Shown: piece by piece, positions 35,478-43,981 of the stretch
Layout: every line of letters begins with the position of its first letter
Numbering within the stretch: position 1 is the stretch's first letter
From: Longimicrobiales bacterium
Lineage (GTDB): Bacteria; Gemmatimonadota; Gemmatimonadetes; Longimicrobiales; Gaopeijiaceae
Reading direction: 5' to 3'
Length of the DNA: 64,000 nucleotides
Assembly (NCBI GenBank): GCA_028823235.1
Contig: JAPKBW010000006.1
Location: 124,001-188,000 of the forward strand
Made by a program: the position numbers and the translations under genes
Notes under the pieces: model-generated
The model's input: the letters and a program-made list of their open reading frames with translations, nothing else
Databases searched by the model: none
Told to the model about the DNA's origin: nothing

Positions 35478-37897
35478 CAGTTCGCGGAGCTCACGTCCCC
35501 GGGACGCCCATTCCGTGGCGGATCGGCGTCTGGCCCAGCCGGCTTGGCGAGATGCCCCGCTTCACGGGCAGCTTCGATTCCTCTCCACACGTTCGGAGCC
35601 GTGAACGGCAGTCGATCCATCCGCACACCGATGGCGTCATAGATCGCGTTTGCGATCGCAGGAATCGACGGATGGAGCGGACCTTCACCGGCCTCCTTGG
35701 CGCCGTACGGACCTTCCGGGTCGATGGACTCAACGATCAAGGCTTCGAGTTCAGGCGTGTCGAGGCTGGTAGGAATTCTGTAATCCAGAAGAGAAGGCGC
35801 GTTGTGCAGTCCCGCGCGGCCATGGTCCGCGTCCTTGTAGACCTGCTCCTCCATGAGCGCCTCACCGAAGCCCATGTAAGCGGAGCCCTCCATCTGACCC
35901 TCGACCAAAATTGGATTGAGCGCGCGCCCACAGTCGTGAGCGACCCAGATCTTCACTACCTCGACCACACCAGTCTCGACATCGACATCCACTTCGGCCA
36001 CGTGCGCCGTGAACGAGTAGGCTGGGGACGCACCGATTGTCCCGCCCCGGTACTTCCCGTGGACATCCTTCGGTGTGTTGTACGATCCGGTCGCACCGAG
36101 CGCACCAAATTGAGCCTCCGCGATATTGAACGCTTCAGCGATCGGTATCTGCCGTGAGGTGTCTTCGGACCATACCGCCAATCCACCGGCCAGAAGAACC
36201 TCACCGGGGACGACTTCCCAATGGCCGGCAACCGCTTCCTGCACCTTGCACCGTAGCTTGGTGGCAGCATCGATGGCTGCGTTCCCAAGCATGAATGTGA
36301 CTCGACTCGAATAGGCGCCCAGGTCTACCGGCGTGAAGTCGGTATCGCCCCGCATGACCCGAACCCACTCCAACGGCACCCCGAGCTCCTCGGCCGCGAT
36401 ATACGCGACGACCGAGTCGCAGCCCTGGCCGATCTCACTAGCCCCACTGAAGACAGCGACGCGTCCGCTTCGGTCGATCTGCATCTGGACCGCGGACTGC
36501 GGCATGTCGTTCGGATAGATCGGATAGTTCGTGCCCGAGATGTAGGTCGAACCAGCGACACCGATGCCCCGACCGAAGGGCATCTTTCGGAACTTGTCCT
36601 CCCATCCGCTCGCGCCCTCGACGGCGGACAGGCACTCGAGGAACCCGTTCGACGTGATACGCATCTCGTTCACGGTTCGCGTGTTTCGGCCGATGAAGTT
36701 GCGACGCCGAAACTCCATCGGGTCCAGGCTGGTCTGCTCGGCAAGCTTGTCGATCTGGACCTCAAAGGCGAACCGGGGCTGAACCGACCCGTGGCCGCGC
36801 TTCGGTCCGCAAGCCGGCTTGTTCGTATACACACGGGTGGAGTCGAATCGATACGCTGGCATGTCATACGGAGCGCAGAGGAGCTGACCAGAGTAGTAAG
36901 TCGTCACCAGCCCGAACGACGCGTAAGCCCCGCCGTCGAGCAGGATCTTCGCGTCGACCGAAGTGAGCATGCCATCCGCCGTCGCCCCAGTGCGGTAGTG
37001 CATGTGAAATGGGTGCCGCCCTCGGTGCGCGTAGAAGACCTCTTCGCGCGTGTACAGAATCTTCACGGGTCGACCGGTGTTCATGGCCAGTTTCGCCACA
37101 CAGAACTCGAGATCGAACGGCTCGCTCTTACCACCGAAGGCACCACCGACCAACGGCTGAAGAACCCTCACGTTGGCCTGATCGACCTCAAGAACCCGTG
37201 CGAGCTCGCGATGCAGGTAGTGAGGCACCTGCGTGGCGGACCAGACGGTCAACTTGCCAACGCCGTCCCACTGACCGATCGCACAGTGCGGCTCGATCGG
37301 CGTGTGCGTGGTCCCTTCGAAGAAATAGTCGCCTTCAACAACGACATCAGCTCGCTCGATCCCTTCGTCCACTTCACCAAACTCGAGCTGGACGACCTTT
37401 GTGATATTGCCGTTCCAGCCCTCCTTCTTCGCATCGTGCACATAGGGCGTCGACCCGTCCGCGGCGGCAGAATCCCGCGGGTCGAAGAAGGCCGGTAACT
37501 CGTCGTATTCCACGTCGATGAGGTCGAGTGCCTGAAGCGCAGTGTCCTCGTCCACCGCCGCTACAGCCGCGACACCATCACCGATGTAGCGGACGCGGTC
37601 CACACACAGCGGGTATTCGTCGGGCGTCCATGGGATGATGCCATAGGTCACGGGCATGTCCTTCCCGGTGATCACCCCGTGGACACCTTCGAGCGCCTCT
37701 GCCCGAGACACGTCGATCGAAACAATGCGCGCGTGCGGCAGCGGGCTTCTGAGGATCTTCCCATGTAGCATGCCCGGGAACGTCACGTCATCAGTATAGA
37801 CCGCCCGGCCGGTCGACTTCGCCAGGCCTTCGATCTTCCTCATGTTCGTGCCGATTAACTTCTGGTCCGACTTATGCTTACCGGTATTCTCAGGCAT
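35477..37897 (-). CDS. Molybdopterin-binding subunit of a xanthine dehydrogenase-family hydroxylase (HcrA-like)
   Basis: An 806-residue catalytic subunit. Molybdopterin-binding blocks include GGAFGGKSEPFDLEFCVAKL, KPACGPKRGHGSVQPRFAFE and SGASEIGQGCDSV; the catalytic glutamate is in AKEAGEGPLHPSIPAIANAI near the C-terminus. GKAVYTDD-type sequence (GRAVYTDDVTFPGMLHGKIL) opens the protein. With the small and FAD subunits it should form a 4-hydroxybenzoyl-CoA reductase-like complex that reductively removes a hydroxyl group, or hydroxylates an aromatic/heterocyclic substrate. ATG 37897 overlaps the small-subunit stop by eight bases; the longer frame is antisense-like. Confidence 0.92.
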   Translation of the reverse strand: MPENTGKHKSDQKLIGTNMRKIEGLAKSTGRAVYTDDVTFPGMLHGKILRSPLPHARIVSIDVSRAEALEGVHGVITGKDMPVTYGIIPWTPDEYPLCVDRVRYIGDGVAAVAAVDEDTALQALDLIDVEYDELPAFFDPRDSAAADGSTPYVHDAKKEGWNGNITKVVQLEFGEVDEGIERADVVVEGDYFFEGTTHTPIEPHCAIGQWDGVGKLTVWSATQVPHYLHRELARVLEVDQANVRVLQPLVGGAFGGKSEPFDLEFCVAKLAMNTGRPVKILYTREEVFYAHRGRHPFHMHYRTGATADGMLTSVDAKILLDGGAYASFGLVTTYYSGQLLCAPYDMPAYRFDSTRVYTNKPACGPKRGHGSVQPRFAFEVQIDKLAEQTSLDPMEFRRRNFIGRNTRTVNEMRITSNGFLECLSAVEGASGWEDKFRKMPFGRGIGVAGSTYISGTNYPIYPNDMPQSAVQMQIDRSGRVAVFSGASEIGQGCDSVVAYIAAEELGVPLEWVRVMRGDTDFTPVDLGAYSSRVTFMLGNAAIDAATKLRCKVQEAVAGHWEVVPGEVLLAGGLAVWSEDTSRQIPIAEAFNIAEAQFGALGATGSYNTPKDVHGKYRGGTIGASPAYSFTAHVAEVDVDVETGVVEVVKIWVAHDCGRALNPILVEGQMEGSAYMGFGEALMEEQVYKDADHGRAGLHNAPSLLDYRIPTSLDTPELEALIVESIDPEGPYGAKEAGEGPLHPSIPAIANAIYDAIGVRMDRLPFTAPNVWRGIEAAREAGHLAKPAGPDADPPRNGRPGDVSSAN

Positions 37898-38456
37898 TGG
37901 ACGCCTCCGAACCTGATTCATCGGGCGCTGCACCAGTTTCGATCGCAGACCTACCGTAACCGCCTGCTGGACTGCCACTTGCAGAAAGTCGCACCCCTGC
38001 CGCCTCTACGGCGTCATAAATCTTTGCATAGCCGGTACACCGGCAGAGATTTCCGGCTAGGGCATCTTGGATTTCAGACCGACTCGCCGCTGGGTTTCGA
38101 TCGAGCAGAACCGCCGCCGAGCAAAGGATGCCGGGCGTGCAGAAGCCACACTGGGCAGCGCCATTCAGGTCGAATTCGTCCTGAAGTGGATGCGGGCCCT
38201 CCGGCCCGGCGAGACCCTCGACGGTCACGACCTCGCGGTCTTCAGCCTCCCATACAGGCGTAAGACACGCCAGCGTGGGCTCTCCGTCGAGAATGACGGT
38301 ACAGGCACCACAGTCGCCCTTGTCGCAGCCCTGCTTAGAGCCCGTGAGACGGATGACATAGCGGAGCGACTCGAGAAGCGTGAAGTGCGATGGCACTCCA
38401 ACCTCGTGAACGTCGCCGTTCACCTTCAGTCGCACGATTTCAGTAGTAGTAGGCAT
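37890..38456 (-). CDS. Molybdenum hydroxylase small subunit, two [2Fe-2S] clusters (HcrC-like)
   Basis: A 188-residue electron-transfer subunit. The plant-type cluster is bound by GCDKGDCGACTVILDG and a later TLACL; the second, helical cluster by QCGFCTPG and NLCRCTGY. Core length is normal (about 160) with a C-terminal serine/glycine-rich extension of about 25 residues. It is the first gene of the five-gene minus-strand operon small-large-DUF1460-FAD-hydrolase. Confidence 0.95.
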   Translation of the reverse strand: MPTTTEIVRLKVNGDVHEVGVPSHFTLLESLRYVIRLTGSKQGCDKGDCGACTVILDGEPTLACLTPVWEAEDREVVTVEGLAGPEGPHPLQDEFDLNGAAQCGFCTPGILCSAAVLLDRNPAASRSEIQDALAGNLCRCTGYAKIYDAVEAAGVRLSASGSPAGGYGRSAIETGAAPDESGSEASNA

Positions 38457-38517
38457 GGGGACACAAGGTCGCCAGACGGCCCTTCGCTCCGCAACGGGAT
38501 CACTTAACGGGATTCCT

Positions 38518-38546
38518 TTGGACGGACTTCAATCTTGATATATCAT
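38518..38546 (+). promoter_or_regulatory. Possible promoter of the bacilliredoxin gene
   Basis: TTGGAC (38518-38523) and TATCAT (38541-38546) with a 17-base spacer, in an AT-rich stretch about 55 bases upstream of the bacilliredoxin ATG. Confidence 0.4.
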
Positions 38547-38601
38547 TGAGCGACTACCTGCACTTGGGTGGTCGCATTCACAGAGTCGCAGGGAGGCATC
38601 G

Positions 38602-39018
38602 ATGCCATATCCAGAAATGATGGTCGCCCCGATGCGCGAGGATCTCGTTCGCGTCGGGTTCACTGAACTCCGCACCCCAGATGACGTCGAGTCGACCCTG
38701 GGCAGCGAGAAGCGCTCAACCTTGGTCGTGGTGAACTCCGTATGTGGTTGCGCGGCCGCAATGATGCGGCCGGCGGTCTACATGTCGCTCCAGGGCGAGA
38801 AGAAGCCCGAAGTGCTCACCACGGTCTTCGCAGGGCAAGACATGGAAGCTACGGACAAGACGCGTGAGTACATCACGGGCTTCCCACCTTCCTCGCCGGC
38901 TGTCGCACTCTTCAAGGATGGCGAGCTCGCGTACTTCATGGAGCGCCATCAGATCGAGGGGCGAAACCCGGAAGACATCGCCGCCGACCTGCAGGCCGCC
39001 TACGAGGAGCACTGCTAG
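38602..39018 (+). CDS. Bacilliredoxin, BrxA/BrxB family
   Basis: A 138-residue thioredoxin-fold protein. The active site is the CGC motif C48-G-C50 in VVVNSVCGCAAAMMRP, which identifies the BrxA/YphP family. The rest of the fold (LTTVFAGQDMEATDKTREYI, SSPAVALFKDGELAYFMERH) matches. In Bacillus, such proteins remove bacillithiol from protein cysteines. Whether this organism makes bacillithiol is not shown here. Monocistronic, with its own promoter-like site and a downstream hairpin. Confidence 0.95.
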   Translation: MPYPEMMVAPMREDLVRVGFTELRTPDDVESTLGSEKRSTLVVVNSVCGCAAAMMRPAVYMSLQGEKKPEVLTTVFAGQDMEATDKTREYITGFPPSSPAVALFKDGELAYFMERHQIEGRNPEDIAADLQAAYEEHC

Positions 39019-39094
39019 GCATCGCCGAGCGCGATTAAGCAGCGTTGCTCACGCATCACTGCAATGGCCCGGCGAGCGTCGACACGAAAGACCC

Positions 39095-39127
39095 GAACGG
39101 GGCCCGATGAAAAATCGGGCCCCGTTC
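39095..39127. terminator. Strong hairpin after the bacilliredoxin gene
   Basis: A perfect 14-base-pair stem (GAACGGGGCCCGAT / ATCGGGCCCCGTTC) with a five-base loop, 76 bases after the stop codon. Only a short T-run (GTTCTTC) follows, so it may be a terminator in either direction or an RNA-stabilising hairpin. Confidence 0.6.
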
Positions 39128-39179
39128 TTCGTAGCAGGGCTGCGTGCGATGAACGATGCTATTCGCTGCAACCTTCTTG

Positions 39180-39480
39180 GTCCGACTCCGAGAAAGCCTC
39201 GCGTTTTCATGCTCTTGTAACCGTCGTGACCAAGCAGCCGTCCTCGGGAGAGGAGCTGCGTCCACCGCACCAGGTCACCCGCACTCGTACAGACGCGGCC
39301 CCTGCGGATGGAGCATCTCTCTATCGACATCCTGATAGCCCAGCCGTCACATGGGAAAACTGCGCAGAGACGTCGAAGACGAAGTTCCTCGACGCAAGTG
39401 CTGACCGGTGCGTCTAGGTCGATCGTGCCCTCCTCCATCGCGGGCTTAATACTGGAGGGTACTGGACGGACGGAACCGCT
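39180..39480 (-). pseudogene. Decayed serine hydrolase (beta-lactamase family)
   Basis: A minus-strand frame (open from 39534 to 39049) contains two separated matches to serine hydrolases: AMEEGTIDLDAPVSTCVEEL, typical of the segment after SxxK, and VCTSAGDLVRWTQLLSRGRL with LGHDGYKSM, typical of the region near the C-terminus. The roughly 150 residues that should separate them, including the YxN motif, are reduced to about 30, and the SxxK motif itself is missing. It is therefore an internally deleted relic. An intact family member follows on the other strand at 39586. Confidence 0.6.
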
Positions 39481-39585
39481 CGGCTCCAGCCACTCCCCAC
39501 ACGATGCTGGGCATGGTGGACGGATCAGACCCACTTAGGTCGGACTTCGGTTGTCATTCCGGCGCGGTGCGGATTAGGATGCCAC

Positions 39586-41106
39586 ATGATCCCAATTCAG
39601 CCTGTAACCGTGTTGCATTTCTTCATCTCCCAACGAGAGACGCGTGAGTCCCTTCGATTGCGCCGTCCGGACGGTCGTCTCGGCTGGCTAGTGGGTTTGC
39701 TAGTCGCGATCACAGCGATCTCGCTTCCCGCCGCATCAGGAGCGCAAACGCCCGCTCAGACCGCTCGGGCGGACTCTCTCTTCTCAGAGCTCACCGAGAG
39801 CACACCGGGCGCGGCGGCCGTCGTTGTTCGTGAGGGCGTCGTTGTGTTCCGGGCGGGCTACGGAATGGCCAATCTCGATCACAGCATCCGGATCACGCCT
39901 CAGACCGTCTTCGACGTCGCCTCGGTCTCGAAACAGTTCGATGGATTCGCGGTGGCCTCGCTCGTCGAATCGGGCGCCATCGACCTCGACGCCCAGGTGC
40001 GGGACTACCTGCCCGAGTTGCCGGATTTCGGGCTGTCGCTCACGGTTCGGCATCTGGTACATCATGCCAGCGGCATCAGGGACTGGCCCATCACCCTCGC
40101 GGTCGCCGGATGGCGCTTCGACGACGTGATCTCGTTCGACCAGATCCTGCGTATGACATGGAGCCAGCGCGAACTCAACTTCGAGCCTGGTAGCGAATAC
40201 AGCTACTCGAACACGGGGTACAACCTGCTGGCCGAGATCGTGCAGCGGGTGACGGGCCAGACGTTCAGAGCGTGGACCGACGAGAACATCTTCGAACCCC
40301 TCGCGATGTCTAGCTCGCACTTCCAGGACAATCACCTCGAGGTCGTCCCGGGGCGGGCATACGGCTACAATCCGACGCCAGCGGGAGAATGGACTGTCTC
40401 ACCCAACGGACTGACCGCACTCGGCTCGAGTTCTCTGCACAGCTCTGTCGACGACATGGCTCGTTGGTTGATCAACTACGACACCCACGTCGTTGGTGGG
40501 AGCGCCGTCATCGAACGGATGCAGACCCCCGGGGTCCTGACCTCGGGCGACACCAACGTCTACGCCTACGGGCTCAATGGTGTGGAGTGGCACGGCGCTC
40601 GGACCTATACGCACACCGGCTCCTGGGCCGGGAACCGAACCGTCATCATGCACTTCCCGGACATCCAGTCGGGGGTCATAGTCCTCGCGAATTCGGGCGC
40701 CTACAATCCAACCCCTCCCGGTCGGGGCCTCGCGGAGATCTTCCTGGACGACCTGCTCGGACCCTCAGACCCCGAGGAAGCCGGGGCCCAAGGTCAGTCG
40801 ACGCAGCCGCCCCCCTCCCCTGCGCCCGAACTGTCATCCGATGAGTTGGAGGAGTACGCCGGCGACTGGGTGAGCGAGGAACTGGATACGCACTACGTCC
40901 TCTCAGTAGTCGACGGCACGCTGGTCGCACAGCACTACCGCCACGGGACCATTCGCCTGACGGCGCAGAAGCCGGACATCTTCGTCGGGAACCTCTTCTT
41001 CTTCCGGCCGGTCCGGTTCGAACGAGACACCTCTGGTGCGCTCGGTGACATGTTCGTCGGAGAGGGTCGCGCACGTAATCTGAGATTCGTGAGGGCCGCA
41101 CGATGA
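39586..41106 (+). CDS. Exported serine hydrolase (beta-lactamase family) with C-terminal domain
   Basis: A 506-residue secreted serine hydrolase. The signal peptide follows a long N-region (hydrophobic LGWLVGLLVAITAISLPA, cleavage near SGAQ); a downstream TTG near LRRPDG could be the real start. SxxK is VASVSKQFDGFA, the second motif is YSYSNTGYNLLAEIVQ, and the third is HTG in YTHTGSWAGNR. After the catalytic domain, a proline-rich linker leads to a roughly 90-residue beta-barrel-like domain (ELEEYAGDWVSEELDTHYVL), as in DUF3471-containing relatives. Likely an esterase or peptidase; substrate unknown. Confidence 0.9.
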   Translation: MIPIQPVTVLHFFISQRETRESLRLRRPDGRLGWLVGLLVAITAISLPAASGAQTPAQTARADSLFSELTESTPGAAAVVVREGVVVFRAGYGMANLDHSIRITPQTVFDVASVSKQFDGFAVASLVESGAIDLDAQVRDYLPELPDFGLSLTVRHLVHHASGIRDWPITLAVAGWRFDDVISFDQILRMTWSQRELNFEPGSEYSYSNTGYNLLAEIVQRVTGQTFRAWTDENIFEPLAMSSSHFQDNHLEVVPGRAYGYNPTPAGEWTVSPNGLTALGSSSLHSSVDDMARWLINYDTHVVGGSAVIERMQTPGVLTSGDTNVYAYGLNGVEWHGARTYTHTGSWAGNRTVIMHFPDIQSGVIVLANSGAYNPTPPGRGLAEIFLDDLLGPSDPEEAGAQGQSTQPPPSPAPELSSDELEEYAGDWVSEELDTHYVLSVVDGTLVAQHYRHGTIRLTAQKPDIFVGNLFFFRPVRFERDTSGALGDMFVGEGRARNLRFVRAAR

Positions 41107-41252
41107 GCGCACACGCGATGGAGTTGATCTGGACCGCGAGCTGACTCCGGTCGTCAGGTTTCTGGAGGCGCCAATAAACATACGCAGCACCACTCTCGAT
41201 ATTCGGTCCATCGTTCCACGAGTCAGCTCAAGAGGTGACCCCGGCTGGGCCT

Positions 41253-42053
41253 CTAGCGTCCGCGGATACGTTCCCGCTGTTGAGCAGCAATCTCCACCAA
41301 GCGCCGTAGCTCCCGGATCGGCTCATCAGAGTCGTCGACCTGCAGCCGCAACACTACATCGTTGTTGAGCCAAACGCCGCCGTCCTTCTTCACGATGACC
41401 ATCGCGGCCGACTGCATGCCACGCTTGTCACCGCCTGCCGCCTGTCCGGCCTCCAGGGCCGCCATCAGTCGTAGCGACAGATGTCCCTCCGTCTCTTCGA
41501 ACGCGGCCACCATATCATCGACGACCGCTTGCCCGGCAAGAATATTTCCCTGAGCCGACACGTGTGTCCCCACCCTGTGCCCAGCCCAGTCAGAAGCGCT
41601 TGGTCCCGTATGAGTCGCCACGCTCCCGGCGGCGTCCATTACCGAAAACTGTCGCCCCTCGATCATCCAGCGCTCTGGGCGCGGATTGGGATCATTTTCT
41701 AGAATGGTCTCAACGACCTTCTGAGGCGCCATACCCCCTCGCAGGAGTTCAATGCCCTGCGGCCCGTAGCTCACATCGACGACAGCCTGCGTCGCGACGA
41801 CTCCGACGTTGGCCTCGGCCCAGAGCACTCCATTTCCGACTGAAAACACCCGAGACTGCACCGCACCACCGACCTCACCTGTCTCGGCGTCATACCCGAG
41901 CACGGAGAAGGTGGCCACCGGTGGCCAGCGCTCGACTTCCTCCAGTGGTGAGACGGCCGATTCGACCTGGGTTTCAACGTTTAGCTGGCTCCACCCGGCA
42001 ACGGCAACGAGAGTGATCCCACAGGACACGAGAAGTCCTAGTCGAAATCTCAT
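41253..42053 (-). CDS. DUF1028 protein (Ntn-hydrolase-like), exported
   Basis: A 266-residue protein with an N-terminal signal peptide (LGLLVSCGITLVAVAGW). The DUF1028 domain is clear: ATFSVLGYDAETGEVGGAVQ, VGNGVLWAEANVGVVATQA, SYGPQGIELLRGGMAPQKVV and AQGNILAGQAVVDDM. The family is related to Ntn hydrolases and often sits near peptide and amino-acid catabolic genes. Its ATG overlaps the stop of the cupin gene by four bases, in a row with an M20 peptidase. Confidence 0.9.
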   Translation of the reverse strand: MRFRLGLLVSCGITLVAVAGWSQLNVETQVESAVSPLEEVERWPPVATFSVLGYDAETGEVGGAVQSRVFSVGNGVLWAEANVGVVATQAVVDVSYGPQGIELLRGGMAPQKVVETILENDPNPRPERWMIEGRQFSVMDAAGSVATHTGPSASDWAGHRVGTHVSAQGNILAGQAVVDDMVAAFEETEGHLSLRLMAALEAGQAAGGDKRGMQSAAMVIVKKDGGVWLNNDVVLRLQVDDSDEPIRELRRLVEIAAQQRERIRGR

Positions 42054-42373
42054 CGATACTCTTCGCGCACCGGCGAGAAGACATCAAGAATGCGGCAGTC
42101 CCTATGGGCCTGGCCGCTATGTGCCGCATCGCCAGGGATTACGAGAACCTCACCGGCATGAACCACGAACGTCTCACCGGCCACGACAAGCTCATACGTA
42201 CCCTCGAGCACATTCACGATCTGTTCATGAGGATGACTGTGCTCGGGCAGGACCGCGCCCGCCTCGATCGTCCAGTATACGTGGGTTGTGTGCTCAGAAT
42301 GGATGAACCGGCCGTGATGCCCGGGGACGAGTTCGCGTGCGTCCAGTGAGGTCAGTTCGTAACGCTCTGCCAT
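42050..42373 (-). CDS. Cupin-domain protein
   Basis: A 107-residue single-domain cupin. Metal ligands are in LPEHSHPHEQIVNVLEG (three His and Glu/Gln of cupin motif 1) and VIPGDAAHSGQAHRDC (motif 2). Function unknown; small cupins bind a metal and a small ligand. The start overlaps the M20 gene stop by one base and the end overlaps the DUF1028 start by four, giving a tightly coupled M20-cupin-DUF1028 set. Confidence 0.9.
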   Translation of the reverse strand: MAERYELTSLDARELVPGHHGRFIHSEHTTHVYWTIEAGAVLPEHSHPHEQIVNVLEGTYELVVAGETFVVHAGEVLVIPGDAAHSGQAHRDCRILDVFSPVREEYR

Positions 42374-43806
42374 CAGAAATCCTCCATCACCGGCCTCGTG
42401 GCCGCAAATCGTTCAAGGATTCGAAGTGTCATCGCGACGCCCCGCCGAATGTTCTGCTCAGTAACACGTTCATCGTTTCCGTGCACCCCTCCTGAGTCTT
42501 CCGCTGGCGTCGCCGTAGCGGAGTAGCCGTAGCTCGTGATGCCGAGGTCACGGAAGAAGTGACTGTCAGTGAACCCGCCTGAGACCTGTGGAACGAACCC
42601 AGCGTCAGGGAATTCCTCGAGAGTCACATCACGAACGGTGCGATACAGGTCGGTGTCGGTTGACGAGACCGCTGGCGTAAAGCCCATCAGTACCTCGACT
42701 TCGATCTCGTCACCGAGCACGGAACGGACCTCCGCAAGCCAGCTGTCCGGGTCCTGGTCGGGGAGCAATCGGCAGTCGATCTCCGCCGCGACCTCCGGCG
42801 AAACAACATTGATCTTAGTGCTCCCTTCGAAGCGTGTGATCGAGCAGGTGTTGCGAGTCAGGGCATGGAGACCGGGGTTGTACAACTGCAGTTCTCTGAG
42901 AACGCCCGGCTTATCCACATACGCGCCCATGTCGGCAAAGCGGCGCTTCCACGGCTCAGTATGACCATCCGCAATCCCCTTCAGGTGCGTATCGACCGCG
43001 GGAATCACCCTCGGGGCAAACTGGTGGAGCCGGAAGCGCTCCAACGCCTCGATCATCTTTACAGAGGCGTAGGTCACAAGCGGCCTCGAGCCGTGGCCGG
43101 GCTCTCCCGTCGCCGTGAGACGGAGCCAGTAGGGCACTTTCTGTGTCACTTCCAGCCCGAAGTTCACGGTGCCGTCAACATCAGACCCGCCGCCACCCTC
43201 ATTTAGAAGGAAGCCGATTCCTTCGAAGATCTCCGCGCGATTCTCAACGAGCCATCCCGCGCCGAAGAAGCCACCGGCTTCTTCGTCTGCGGTCGCCATG
43301 AACAGAACGTCCCGGTTCAGTGGGGTCTCGGTACGGTGCAACGCCAGGAAGGTGGCCAGGTGGAGAATGCCACTCGTCTTCGTATCGAGCGCCCCTCGAC
43401 CGTACACGTACCCGTCCCGCAATTCTCCGGAAAGTGGGTCCGAGGTCCAGAAACGCTCATCGGCGGGAACCACGTCCATGTGGTGGATCAGGAGAATGCC
43501 AGGCTCATCCCCACCCTCGAGGCGGGCCCAGATATTTCCTCGTCCAGGAGCCGACTCCACCATTTCGTACTCGATGCCCTCCGCCTCGAAGATCTGAGCG
43601 AAGAACTCCGCACCCCGGGTCTCATTGCCCGGCGGGTTCACGGTGTTGATCTGGATGTAGTCCTGAACCCATTGGACGGCCTCGTCCTGAAGGGCCTCAA
43701 GGTCGATCTGAGCCTCTGTCGCAGCGGGCGCGAGCAGGGCTAGCAACACGCCCACCGTGACGCAGGTGAGCCTCATGGCGAAATGGGACGTCGATCGTCG
43801 GATCAT
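42373..43806 (-). CDS. Exported M20-family metallopeptidase
   Basis: A 477-residue zinc exopeptidase. ATG 43806 is preferred because GAGG lies seven bases upstream; a signal peptide then ends near AATEAQ. Metal ligands: LLIHHMDVVPAD, YGRGALDTKTSG, and the catalytic/metal pair in TADEEAGGFFGAGW; GEPGHGSRP is the dimerisation-domain histidine. It resembles carboxypeptidases that degrade di- and tripeptides outside the cytoplasm. It is followed without a gap by the cupin and DUF1028 genes. Confidence 0.92.
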   Translation of the reverse strand: MIRRSTSHFAMRLTCVTVGVLLALLAPAATEAQIDLEALQDEAVQWVQDYIQINTVNPPGNETRGAEFFAQIFEAEGIEYEMVESAPGRGNIWARLEGGDEPGILLIHHMDVVPADERFWTSDPLSGELRDGYVYGRGALDTKTSGILHLATFLALHRTETPLNRDVLFMATADEEAGGFFGAGWLVENRAEIFEGIGFLLNEGGGGSDVDGTVNFGLEVTQKVPYWLRLTATGEPGHGSRPLVTYASVKMIEALERFRLHQFAPRVIPAVDTHLKGIADGHTEPWKRRFADMGAYVDKPGVLRELQLYNPGLHALTRNTCSITRFEGSTKINVVSPEVAAEIDCRLLPDQDPDSWLAEVRSVLGDEIEVEVLMGFTPAVSSTDTDLYRTVRDVTLEEFPDAGFVPQVSGGFTDSHFFRDLGITSYGYSATATPAEDSGGVHGNDERVTEQNIRRGVAMTLRILERFAATRPVMEDF

Positions 43807-43981
43807 GGAGAGCCTCGCACCAGCGTTTCGGAGAAAGTACCCGGGTGTAGAACGGTTTTCCGGGGGGCGCCAAGATGCATCGCACCTCGACCGCCTGCAA
43901 CGCGTAACGCCGGGTCTCGCGGGCCTACTGTCCGCCAACTACAGGCCCGGGCATCCCGGTCAAGATAGTCGCAGCTTCTCG

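Noticed and set aside
35288-37498. Two long plus-strand frames (289 and 235 codons)
   Set aside because: Antisense to the molybdenum subunit, whose cofactor motifs are intact along its whole length.
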